DNA of 64,000 nt from Faecalibacterium taiwanense. Its GTDB lineage: Bacteria; Bacillota; Clostridia; Oscillospirales; Ruminococcaceae. Below the pieces are notes generated by a model, which did not search any database, was not told the origin of the DNA, and saw only the letters and a list, made by a program, of their open reading frames with translations. Of the stretch, positions 26,374 through 33,578 are shown one piece after another (position 1 is the stretch's first letter; each line of letters begins with the position of its first letter). A program made the position numbers and the translations under genes. The DNA lies in NCBI RefSeq assembly GCF_036632915.2, contig NZ_CP155552.1:2356001-2420000 (forward strand), read 5' to 3'.

Positions 26374-27513
26374 TTAATCCACATGGGTGAGGAATTTCAG
26401 GGTACTGGCGGCAGGTGTGCCCTTGGTAAACACCCGGTTCATGTCCACGATCAGGTCTGCTAGCTCCATGCTCTGCTGGAACAGGCTCTGGGTGGTGCAC
26501 CACACCTGACCGTTCTGCACCGCTTTGAATTCGTTCAGCAGCGGGAAACGCTCGGTCAGCTGGCTCACCGATGCGATCATGCCCTCGATGGCGCTGTTGT
26601 AGATGAGCACATCGGCATCCTTTGCACCTGCATAGAAGTCCTCAAGCGGCAGGTTCATGGTAGCAAGGCTGTTACCATTGTCCGTCAGGTCCGCAAAGAC
26701 ATAGCTGCCGCCTGCCATTTCGATCATGCGGGCCACATAGTCACTGCCCTTGCGCACAGTGGCAAGGTTGTTGGTGGTCAGCGAGAAGAAGGCACAGCTT
26801 TTTCCCGTGGGTTCCTGCGAGAGGATGGGCTGAACGGCTGTCTCCTGCGCGGAAAACACCTGCTCGGCCTGTTCTTCCCTGCCCAGCAGGATGCCGTAAA
26901 GCTTGATCCACTCCATGCGGGCCAGCGGGTCGCTCTCGTAGCTGGAACGCTCCACCAGCACCGGGATGCCAAAGTGTTCCAGCTGCTCCTTTACCTCCGG
27001 CGTGTGCAGGATCATGGTATTCTCAATGGCAAGGCGGCAGCCCGCTGCCAGGATCTGCTCGTAATCCGGGGCGCTGTACTTGCCTGCATACGCGATTTTT
27101 CCCTCTTCCATGGCCTGCTTCACCTCAGGCAGATACCAGCCCTCGGCCTTGGTGCCGGAAAAGGCCACGCTGTCCAGTGCGTCCAGATGTAAAAGCAGAT
27201 CCATCACCGAGGTGGAGACCAGATAAATATTCTCCACCGGCTGGCGCAGCACAGTCACATCAGCAGGCAGACCGTCCACCTCCGCAGCATCTTCCGGCAC
27301 AACAAGGAACCGTGCATCTGACTCCGCGATGGTCAGCATGGTATAGCCGCCCTCATAGCAGTCCGCTGTGAACTGCTGTGCATAGTCCAGCTTGTAATGA
27401 TGGGAAAAAACAAGACTTTCCGTATTGGCAGGTTGAGTCTTGCTGCCGCAGCCGGTCAGCGTCAGCGCCGCAGCAGGGATCAGTTTCAGAAATTGGTTGC
27501 GAGTGATTTTCAT
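26374..27513 (-). CDS. btuF: ABC transporter substrate-binding lipoprotein, BtuF/FepB-like
   Basis: A 379-residue periplasmic-binding-type protein anchored as a lipoprotein. The signal peptide ends in a lipobox (LTLTGC, cysteine about 22). TRNQFLKLI near the start resembles a twin-arginine motif with one arginine missing. The two-lobe helical-backbone fold is suggested by length and by EQILAAGCRLAI and GYTMLTI blocks. It is the first gene of the importer; the next gene starts about 30 bases later. The substrate is inferred from context to be a corrinoid. Confidence 0.87.
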   Translation of the reverse strand: MKITRNQFLKLIPAAALTLTGCGSKTQPANTESLVFSHHYKLDYAQQFTADCYEGGYTMLTIAESDARFLVVPEDAAEVDGLPADVTVLRQPVENIYLVSTSVMDLLLHLDALDSVAFSGTKAEGWYLPEVKQAMEEGKIAYAGKYSAPDYEQILAAGCRLAIENTMILHTPEVKEQLEHFGIPVLVERSSYESDPLARMEWIKLYGILLGREEQAEQVFSAQETAVQPILSQEPTGKSCAFFSLTTNNLATVRKGSDYVARMIEMAGGSYVFADLTDNGNSLATMNLPLEDFYAGAKDADVLIYNSAIEGMIASVSQLTERFPLLNEFKAVQNGQVWCTTQSLFQQSMELADLIVDMNRVFTKGTPAASTLKFLTHVD

Positions 27514-27706
27514 TCAAATATCCGGACGTTTGTCGTTCCGACCCCTCTTGTGAAAAGGCGTTTGGAGCGGCCCTGCGGTTGCGCAGCAATGAAAGCCCCA
27601 GTGGGTCTTTCAAGCAGGCGAGCGATCTGCGATAGCAGATGGAAGGGCTTTGCCCTGACAAGCGTCGGGGCCGCGACAAACGCGAAATAAAAAATTGATT
27701 TTCCGC
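27514..27706 (-). repeat. Palindrome-rich leader upstream of btuF
   Basis: A series of adjacent short inverted repeats on the minus strand: AGGGCAAAGCCCT, ATCTGCTATCGCAGAT and GAAAGACCCACTGGGGCTTTC. The last resembles the AAAAGCCCC/GGGGCTTTT palindrome near 51635. It looks like a mosaic of REP-type elements. No cobalamin riboswitch core (GCCACTG) is present here. Confidence 0.4.
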
Positions 27707-27707
27707 T

Positions 27708-27741
27708 GAGTATGCCCAGAGCGTGAGCGGAGGGCATTCTC
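27708..27741 (-). terminator. Possible terminator after the two-domain lipoprotein
   Basis: GAGAATGCCC/GGGCATACTC (one mismatch) hairpin overlapping the stop codon, followed on the minus strand by AT-rich sequence with TTTTTTATTT about 20 bases later. Confidence 0.4.
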
Positions 27742-28600
27742 AATCGTTAGCCTTCAGACTTGCAGAATCAAAGGTCAGCGTATACTCGATCTCGTGGGGG
27801 GTGCTCATGGCAACGGTATCGGCGGTGACATCCAGTGCGGTATCCAGCGCCGATACCGGAATTTCAAAGGTGGAATTGCCCTCGGTGTTAGTGGGCAAAT
27901 ACTTCTCGCCGTCCACGATCATATAATCATAGTTCGGGCTGCTCCACACGATGGTAGCAGTCATTTTGCCGTCTGCCACGGTCAGGGCGGCGGGGCTCTC
28001 CACGGTGGCACGGCCGGAGCCGCCCTCCAGCGTCACATCACAGGTGTAGGTGCCGTCTGCCGGGGTCTCGGCTTCCGCAGCCTTTTCCACGGCATCACGC
28101 ACGCTGACGACATGGTCGTACCACTTGCCCTTGGTGCCCAGAATGGCAAGGTCAAAGTCCGTATCCACCGCAGTGACCGGAATGTCAAAGCCGTACACCT
28201 CCTCCGAGGTGCCGTCGGAATAGGTGACGGTATCTGTGGTGGGCTGCAGCCAGTCGGCCTCGTGGTCGGCGGCATCGGAAGCCTTGCCCAGATACAGGTT
28301 GACGATATGGGTGGAAGCAAGGCTGACATGGAAGGTCATCTGGCCGTTCTCCACGGTCAGGGTGCCCTTGCCGTCGCAGGCTTCGTTGGCGTGGAACATG
28401 CTGCTGTCGGTGTCAAACTCGGCGGTATACACGCCATCCGGCAAAGCGGCGGTCTCAGCGGCAGAAGAAGCCACGGAAGAAGCAGCCTCCGAGCTGGCAG
28501 CACTGGAAGCTGCAGAAGATGCCGTGGAAGAAGCGCCGCAGCCCACCAGCAGACTCAATGCCAGAGAAGCAGCGACAACACAGGAAAAAACGCGTTTCAT
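27740..28600 (-). CDS. Surface lipoprotein with two immunoglobulin-like (NEAT-like) repeats
   Basis: A 286-residue lipoprotein. The lipobox LLVGC sits at residues 17-21, followed by a low-complexity Ser/Ala linker (about 22-50). Two beta-rich repeats follow, each opening with a Pro/Ala-DG.YT pattern (LPDGVYTAEF near 53, PADGTYTCDV near 180). The second contains WSSPNYDYMIVDGEKY. Such repeats recall haem-binding NEAT or iron-transport-associated domains, but I cannot assign a family. Placed between the chelatase lipoprotein and the corrinoid importer, it may bind a tetrapyrrole, corrinoid or cobalt outside the membrane. It has its own promoter. Confidence 0.75.
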   Translation of the reverse strand: MKRVFSCVVAASLALSLLVGCGASSTASSAASSAASSEAASSVASSAAETAALPDGVYTAEFDTDSSMFHANEACDGKGTLTVENGQMTFHVSLASTHIVNLYLGKASDAADHEADWLQPTTDTVTYSDGTSEEVYGFDIPVTAVDTDFDLAILGTKGKWYDHVVSVRDAVEKAAEAETPADGTYTCDVTLEGGSGRATVESPAALTVADGKMTATIVWSSPNYDYMIVDGEKYLPTNTEGNSTFEIPVSALDTALDVTADTVAMSTPHEIEYTLTFDSASLKAND

Positions 28601-28634
28601 AGGAAATACCTCTACATTATAAAAAATCAGCTTT

Positions 28635-28663
28635 TATTATACCATTGTTCAGATAAAAAATGA
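28635..28663 (-). promoter_or_regulatory. Predicted promoter of the lipoprotein/btuFCD unit
   Basis: A perfect TATAAT at 28635-28640 with a weak TTCATT 17 bases upstream, downstream of the cbiK terminator. It suggests the main cluster can be transcribed independently of the riboswitch-controlled cbiK. Confidence 0.4.
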
Positions 28664-28711
28664 ACCCTCTCCACCGGATGCCGCAAAGCGGCCGCGAGAC
28701 GGAGAGGGTTC
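28654..28711 (-). terminator. Terminator after cbiK
   Basis: GAACCCTCTCC/GGAGAGGGTTC arms (28661-28671, 28701-28711) followed by ATTTTTT on the minus strand. Confidence 0.8.
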
Positions 28712-28717
28712 GTTTGA

Positions 28718-29950
28718 TCAACCGTTCAGAGAATCGATCGCCGCCTTGGTGTGGGCGACATACAGCTTCTGGACATCCTCGATCCCACCCAGACCAGCGA
28801 TCTGGCAGTCGATGCTGTCGAAAGCACCGGAAGCCTTGAACTGGCTCAGCCAGGAATCGGCATCCTCACCGGCCATATCGTTGTTGGCGTGATCGCCGGC
28901 AACCACCATCAACGGGCGCAGAATGACCTTGGTGTAGCCCGCAGCCTTAACAGCCTCGATGACGTTCTCGCAGGCAGTCTCTTCCGGCTTGCCCTCAACG
29001 GTGCCAATGAACACATTGTCGTAGCCCAGAGTCTGCATAGTGGTCTGCATCTGGCTGTAGCTCACCTTTGCGGTGTGCGAGGTGCCGTGGCCCATAAAAA
29101 CAAAGGCGACCTTGTCCACAGCAGCGGCATCCAGACTGTCGTAGCCGGCTTCCTTCACGGCAGCAGCGGTGACAGCCTTGGCAACGTCTTCCTTATCCTG
29201 ATTGATGATGGTGGCATCGGAACCGACCTCGCCCAGCAGGGGCTCAGCCACAGCGACAGATTCAAACTTGTCGCGGTAGGTGTCGATCATTTCCATCATC
29301 TCGTCGTACTCAGCACCGTGCATCAGGTGGGTGGGCTGGACGACCAGATTCTTCACGCCGTTTTCCACAGCGCGGTCCATGGCCTGCTGCATGTTGTCGA
29401 TCTTTTCGCCGTCACGAGCCTGCACATGGTTGATGATGATCTGTGCGGTGAATGCGCGGCGCACAGACCAATCCGGGTATGCGGCCTGCAGAGCATCCTC
29501 GATGCCCTTGATGTCCTTCACGCGGCTGTCGTTGAAGGAGGTGCCGAAGGAGACCACCAGCAGCTCGTTGTCGCCAATGTCGTCCTGATTGCGGGCATCG
29601 TCCTTGGAAGCATCACCGGTGTCACGGCCAAAGTAGTCGGGGTCGGCGTTCTCACCTTCCACCAGTTCCTTCTGGGTGTCGGTCAGGGCATCCCATGCAG
29701 CCTTGGCGGCTTCGCACTGGGCATCGGTATCCTCATTGCGCTCCTGCACATAGATGGCATCGATCAGGTCTGCCACGTTCTTTGCTGCCATTTCGTCAGC
29801 CTCCTCGCTGCTCGCTTCGCTGGAAGCGGAAGACGCAGCGGTGCTGGATGCAGTGCCGGAAGCAGCCCCGCCGCAGCCGGTGAGCACGCCGGCGCACAGA
29901 GCCAGAGCCGTAACAGCTGCGGCCAGCTTTTTGGTTTCGATCTTTCTCAT
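28718..29950 (-). CDS. cbiK: CbiK-type sirohydrochlorin cobaltochelatase, predicted lipoprotein
   Basis: A 410-residue protein. Residues 1-26 form a lipoprotein signal (ALCAGVLTGC), then comes a Ser/Ala-rich linker and a region of about 80 residues with no recognised domain. From about residue 125 (LLVVSFGTSFNDSR) it is a class II chelatase. Candidate metal-binding histidines are in PTHLMHGAEYDEM, FMGHGTSHT and VAGDHANND, matching CbiK. The lipobox implies anchoring outside the membrane, whereas chelation in synthesis should occur in the cytoplasm; see findings. The start at 29950 follows GGAAAGGA. An adenosylcobalamin riboswitch and terminator precede it. Confidence 0.88.
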   Translation of the reverse strand: MRKIETKKLAAAVTALALCAGVLTGCGGAASGTASSTAASSASSEASSEEADEMAAKNVADLIDAIYVQERNEDTDAQCEAAKAAWDALTDTQKELVEGENADPDYFGRDTGDASKDDARNQDDIGDNELLVVSFGTSFNDSRVKDIKGIEDALQAAYPDWSVRRAFTAQIIINHVQARDGEKIDNMQQAMDRAVENGVKNLVVQPTHLMHGAEYDEMMEMIDTYRDKFESVAVAEPLLGEVGSDATIINQDKEDVAKAVTAAAVKEAGYDSLDAAAVDKVAFVFMGHGTSHTAKVSYSQMQTTMQTLGYDNVFIGTVEGKPEETACENVIEAVKAAGYTKVILRPLMVVAGDHANNDMAGEDADSWLSQFKASGAFDSIDCQIAGLGGIEDVQKLYVAHTKAAIDSLNG

Positions 29951-30018
29951 TGTTCTTGTCCTTTCCTGCTGGATAAATTGCGGTTTGAACCAAACAAAGG
30001 GTACAGGAAAGAGAGATG

Positions 30019-30067
30019 AAAAAAGAGGCCCTTCTGTCCTGCGGATGGCATGACAAAAAGACCTCTG
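30019..30067 (-). terminator. Terminator between the cobalamin riboswitch and cbiK
   Basis: AGAGGTC...GGCCTCT arms followed by six T on the minus strand, about 60 bases after the aptamer. It is the likely expression platform. Confidence 0.75.
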
Positions 30068-30124
30068 TTGTTTCAGGGCTTTTTGGTACAACCAATTCCT
30101 CGTGATCTGGGGTTTGCACCCCCG

Positions 30125-30325
30125 TACCAACAGCAGGCAGGTTTCCTGACTGAAAGATCGCCGCCCGTCATCTCCTTCCCAGAGCAAAAGCTCCAGTGGC
30201 TGGTGCAAAGCACCCTGATGCGGACTCCCTTATCACAGTGACGAGATCGTGCGGGATCTGCACCCGCTTCCCTTTTACCCTTTCCGCCGTGCAGTGCATC
30301 GGCAAAAGGCACCTGCTGTTTTTCT
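30125..30325 (-). promoter_or_regulatory. Adenosylcobalamin riboswitch
   Basis: The minus strand contains the ordered core blocks GGTGCC, AAAAGGGAAGCGGGTG, the ATCCCGC/CGAT arm, GTCACTGTGA, GCCACTGG, GGGAAGG, GACGGGCG and GTCAGGAAACCTGCC. These are diagnostic for the B12 aptamer. It should turn off cbiK, and possibly the downstream cluster by read-through, when adenosylcobalamin is plentiful. Confidence 0.96.
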
Positions 30326-30341
30326 GTTCAGTTCGTCCGGC

Positions 30342-30370
30342 ATTATATCATAAAACTGCGCAGAATGCAA
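30342..30370 (-). promoter_or_regulatory. Promoter of the riboswitch-cbiK transcript
   Basis: TTGCAT (30365-30370), a 17-base spacer and a perfect TATAAT (30342-30347) on the minus strand. Confidence 0.7.
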
Positions 30371-30371
30371 T

Positions 30372-30411
30372 AAAAAACGACATCCTGCCTTTTATAAGGA
30401 AGGATGCCGTT
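30372..30411 (-). terminator. Terminator of the HPt gene
   Basis: AACGGCATCCT/AGGATGTCGTT hairpin followed by TTTTTTATT on the minus strand, about 25 bases after the stop at 30436. Confidence 0.75.
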
Positions 30412-30435
30412 TGGAGATCGAGCCAAATGCGGAGC

Positions 30436-30783
30436 TTACTGGAGCGCACGGATCGCATTGATGGTGATTTTGTACTGGCAGGTCACGCTGTCAAACAGCT
30501 CCTTGGTACCTTCCAGTGTGCCTGTGCGCAGCACCTCGGTCAAATCGTAGGTGGGCTGATACAGGTTGGTAAAGCCCAGGTTCTGGCACACGCCCTTGAG
30601 CGTGTGTGCCGCACGGAATGCTTCCTTCACATTTCCTTCCTTCAATGCCTGCTCCAGTTTCGGATAGCTGTCGTCGTTCAAAAACATCAGCGTAAATTTG
30701 CAGATCATGCCTTCGTTGTAAAGCCGCTTGAGCACGTCCTCATAATTTGCGCCCATCTGTCTATAACATTCCTGAATCGTCAT
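30436..30783 (-). CDS. Histidine phosphotransfer (HPt) domain protein
   Basis: A 115-residue single-domain protein. The phosphoacceptor histidine is His60 in AAHTLKGVCQNLG, the classic HPt motif, within a predicted four-helix bundle. No hybrid kinase or response regulator is adjacent, so its phosphorelay partners are unknown. It forms a one-gene unit with its own terminator. Confidence 0.9.
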   Translation of the reverse strand: MTIQECYRQMGANYEDVLKRLYNEGMICKFTLMFLNDDSYPKLEQALKEGNVKEAFRAAHTLKGVCQNLGFTNLYQPTYDLTEVLRTGTLEGTKELFDSVTCQYKITINAIRALQ

Positions 30784-31087
30784 GGTTTGTCGCTATGCCT
30801 TTCTTTTTCTACTTATCCCGCCTGATTTGCCACAGAGTGACAAAAGCGCCATCCATTTTGTTGCACTTTGTTGCGTTTTTAATATATCACGCCTTACTGC
30901 GTTTTTCAATGCAGAGACAAAAAGTCTTGCACTTTTCACATATTGTCCCGAGTTTTTCTTGCAATTTGCCTATCAATTTCTTCCGGCTGGCTTTTTTCTC
31001 CGACTTTGCCGTGCCTGCATGGCTGCAGGGCTTATCCTGCCGTTTCTCTGCACGGAAAACGCATTTGAAGAAAAAGGTAAAAAAACA
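30784..31087. other. Intergenic region between the HPt gene and tRNA-Tyr
   Basis: A T-rich region carrying the HPt promoter area and ending at the tRNA promoter. I see no gene or strong structure. Confidence 0.4.
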
Positions 31088-31116
31088 GTTGACAAAAGCC
31101 TTTTTGCATGATAGAA
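31088..31116 (+). promoter_or_regulatory. Promoter of tRNA-Tyr
   Basis: Consensus TTGACA at 31088-31093, a 17-base spacer and TAGAAT at 31111-31116, about 40 bases upstream of the tRNA. Confidence 0.75.
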
Positions 31117-31155
31117 TAAACAAGTCGTCCGGCGAAGGACACAAAAAGTGAATAT

Positions 31156-31240
31156 GGGCGTGTTCCCGAGTGGCCAATGGGGACAGACTGTAAATCTGCT
31201 GCTTTCAGCTTCGGTGGTTCGAATCCACCCGCGCCCACCA
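31156..31240 (+). tRNA. tRNA-Tyr (GTA)
   Basis: 85 bases with an encoded CCA end. The acceptor arms GGGCGTG and CGCGCCC pair, the anticodon loop is CTGTAAA (anticodon GTA), there is a long class II variable arm, and the T-arm is GGTGGTTCGAATCCACC. The long variable arm and GTA anticodon identify tyrosine. Confidence 0.96.
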
Positions 31241-31244
31241 AAAG

Positions 31245-31272
31245 AACCAGCGTAGAAATTACGCTGGTTTTT
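31245..31272 (+). terminator. Terminator of tRNA-Tyr
   Basis: AACCAGCGTA/TACGCTGGTT hairpin followed by a T run, directly after the CCA end. Confidence 0.8.
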
Positions 31273-31304
31273 GTTTTGCCCGGCATCTTAAGTCTCACTC
31301 TCGA

Positions 31305-31494
31305 GGGTGGATTCGAACAGCTGCGGCGACATCGCTGAAGATGGCGCAAAAACAGCCCGGTGGGCTGTTTTCAGCAGCGCGGCTCGCGACATCCACCCGC
31401 GCCCACCAAAAACCTCAACGTATGCAAGTACGCTGAGGTTTTTGTTTTGCGATAAGGCTAAACTCATCGGGCGGGTGGATTCGAACAGCTGCGG
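31305..31494. repeat. Direct and inverted copies of the tRNA-Tyr 3' end with a second terminator
   Basis: An exact 18-base copy of the tRNA 3' end (ATCCACCCGCGCCCACCA, 31391-31408) is followed by its own hairpin and T run. Inverted copies of the T-arm (GGGTGGATTCGAAC) are at 31305 and 31473, both continuing AGCTGCGG. Between them lies a 23-base palindrome, AAAACAGCCC.GGGCTGTTTT. This looks like remnants of a duplicated tRNA locus or of an integrated element. Confidence 0.6.
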
Positions 31495-31648
31495 CACCGT
31501 TCAGCAGGACGATCTCCAGCAGTGCAAGGATCAGCAGAACAATAAGAACCGTAGTAACCATCGTGTCCCGTGCATCATAATATTTTGCAACGGTATTCAG
31601 GTTGGTACTCTGTGCATTGATTTTTTAAATTTTTCTTCAAAAAAATCA

Positions 31649-31677
31649 TTGACAACGCTTTCTGTGCATGATAAAAT
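31649..31677 (+). promoter_or_regulatory. Predicted promoter upstream of the polyamine operon
   Basis: TTGACA, a 17-base spacer and TAAAAT. The spacer ends TGCATGA, as in the tRNA-Tyr promoter, suggesting the two share ancestry. Confidence 0.55.
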
Positions 31678-32024
31678 CACATTTGATTTTGAGAGACAAA
31701 GCATAGCAGAGTCTTTTCAAAGCAATTTACCATGGACCGCCCAGCGGGGCTAAGGCCATACGGACAGCCGGGTCCACTGCCGACCGGCGGCACAGCCGCC
31801 ATTATTGATTGAGCGTAGCAGCTCGAATTTTATAAGTTGGTTCCTTTACAACCATGAAATTGCGCAGTCAGTGTGCAGACTTGTGAAACGGTCAATAAAG
31901 AGCAGTAAAAGCAGAATTGCTATATAGACTCTCATAATCCCGTCTTTTTTGAATCATGCGAAGCGGCCTTTGTACTCTGGTGTTTCTTCCGGGGGTCTTT
32001 GGCGGCGCATTCAAATGCTTTTCA

Positions 32025-32066
32025 AAGCGCAAGTCTGCACTTTTTGTGCGGTACTTGCGCTTTTTT
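32025..32066 (+). terminator. Intrinsic terminator in the speA leader (possible attenuator)
   Basis: AAGCGCAAGT (32025-32034) pairs perfectly with ACTTGCGCTT (32053-32062), with an inner GCAC/GTGC helix and six T. It ends only about 20 bases before the speA ribosome site, so read-through must be controlled or an upstream unit must end here. Confidence 0.75.
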
Positions 32067-32098
32067 GTTTGCATCGGGATCAGGGACGGAGGAAAAAC

Positions 32099-33565
32099 AT
32101 GAGTGAGAACCGAACACGGTTCCGGCTGAACCAGAACCGTGCGCCCATCTATGAAGCGCTGGAACAGTTCCGCAAAATGCGGGTGGTGCCCTTTGATGTG
32201 CCCGGCCACAAGCGAGGCCGCGGCAACCCGGAGCTGACCGCCTTTCTGGGCCAGCAGTGCGTGGGCGTGGATGTGAACAGCATGAAGCCGCTGGATAATC
32301 TCTGCCACCCGGTATCGGTCATCCGGGAAGCAGAGGAGCTGGCCGCAGATGCCTTTGGCGCTGCCCACGCGTTCCTCATGGTGGGCGGCACCACCAGCAG
32401 TGTGCAGAGCATGGTGCTTACCGCCTGCAAGCGCGGCGATGAGATCATTCTGCCCCGCAATGTGCACCGCAGTGTGCTGAACGCACTGGTACTGTGCGGC
32501 GCGGTGCCGGTGTATGTGAACCCCGAGGTGGACAAGCGCCTTGGCATCTCGCTGGGCATGAAGCGGGAACAGGTGGAAAAGGCCATTAAAGAGCATCCGA
32601 ATGCCGTGGCTGTTCTGGTGAATAACCCCACCTACTACGGCATCTGCTCTGACCTGCGCGCCATCGTAAAAATGGCCCACGATGCCGGGATGCTCTGCCT
32701 TGCGGATGAAGCCCACGGCACCCACTTCTACTTTGGCGGCGGCCTGCCGGTGTCTGCCATGGCGGCAGGGGCTGATATGGCATCCGTCTCCATGCACAAG
32801 AGCGGCGGCAGTTTAACGCAGTCCAGCCTGCTGCTCATCGGCCCCAATGTGCACCCGGGCTATGTGCGGCAGATCATCAACCTGACCCAGACCACCTCCG
32901 GCAGCTACCTGCTCATGTCCAGTCTGGATATCTCCCGCCGCAACCTTGCGCAGCGCGGGCGGCAGGTATTCCACCAAGTGGCCGACATGGCCGAGTATGC
33001 CCGCGAGGAGATCAACGCCGTGGGCGGCTACTACGCCTTTGGCAAGGAGCTGTGCAACGGCGACTCCGTTTTTGACTTTGATACCACCAAGCTCAGCGTC
33101 CACACGCTGGATATCGGCCTTGCAGGCATTGAGGTGTACGACATCCTGCGCGATGAGTACGACATCCAGATCGAGTTCGGCGACATTGGCAACATCCTTG
33201 CCTATCTTTCCATCGGCGACCGCCCGCAGGAGGTGGAGCGTCTGGTCAGCGCATTGGCCGAGATCAAGCGCCGCTACCAGACCGACGGCTCCGGCCTGCT
33301 GAGCCAGGAATACATCGACCCTGTTGTGGCTGCCAGCCCGCAGGAAGCGTTCTATGCGCCCAAAAAGAGCCTGCCGCTCCGGGAGACCGAGGGCATGGTG
33401 TGCAGCGAGTTCGTCATGTGCTACCCGCCGGGCATTCCCATTCTGGCCCCGGGCGAGCGCATCACCAAGGAAATTTTGAACTACATCGAGTACGCCAAGG
33501 CCAAGGGCTGCAGCATGACCGGCCCCGAGGACCCGGACATCGAGCGGCTGAACGTTCTGGCATAA
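32099..33565 (+). CDS. speA: Arginine decarboxylase (Orn/Lys/Arg decarboxylase class, PLP-dependent)
   Basis: A 488-residue fold-I PLP enzyme. The PLP lysine is in SVSMHKSGGSLTQSS near residue 240, with PFDVPGHKRGRGNPEL at about 30-45 and ADEAHGTHF near 202. The C-terminal region is the short Firmicute form. The product is most likely agmatine, because agmatinase is two genes downstream; lysine decarboxylation cannot be excluded from sequence alone. The start follows GGAGGAAAAAC. It opens the operon speA-speE-speB-CASDH-nspC. Confidence 0.9.
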   Translation: MSENRTRFRLNQNRAPIYEALEQFRKMRVVPFDVPGHKRGRGNPELTAFLGQQCVGVDVNSMKPLDNLCHPVSVIREAEELAADAFGAAHAFLMVGGTTSSVQSMVLTACKRGDEIILPRNVHRSVLNALVLCGAVPVYVNPEVDKRLGISLGMKREQVEKAIKEHPNAVAVLVNNPTYYGICSDLRAIVKMAHDAGMLCLADEAHGTHFYFGGGLPVSAMAAGADMASVSMHKSGGSLTQSSLLLIGPNVHPGYVRQIINLTQTTSGSYLLMSSLDISRRNLAQRGRQVFHQVADMAEYAREEINAVGGYYAFGKELCNGDSVFDFDTTKLSVHTLDIGLAGIEVYDILRDEYDIQIEFGDIGNILAYLSIGDRPQEVERLVSALAEIKRRYQTDGSGLLSQEYIDPVVAASPQEAFYAPKKSLPLRETEGMVCSEFVMCYPPGIPILAPGERITKEILNYIEYAKAKGCSMTGPEDPDIERLNVLA

Positions 33566-33578
33566 GGAGGGAATGCAG

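Larger units (their letters stand above)
31241..32098 (+). other. Long non-coding stretch between tRNA-Tyr and speA
   Basis: The 858 bases contain the tRNA-derived repeats, a second tRNA-like promoter (31649-31677), a GC-rich segment around 31730-31810 with pairable arms (GACCGGCGGC/GCCGCC) and a strong terminator just before speA. A 26-codon reading (from 31732, no ribosome site) is not accepted as a gene. The region after 31649 probably forms the leader of the polyamine operon. Confidence 0.5.

Noticed and set aside
31732..31812. 26-codon ORF (MDRPAGLRPYGQ...) upstream of speA
   Set aside because: There is no ribosome site, and the GC-rich sequence looks like part of a structured or repeated RNA segment.
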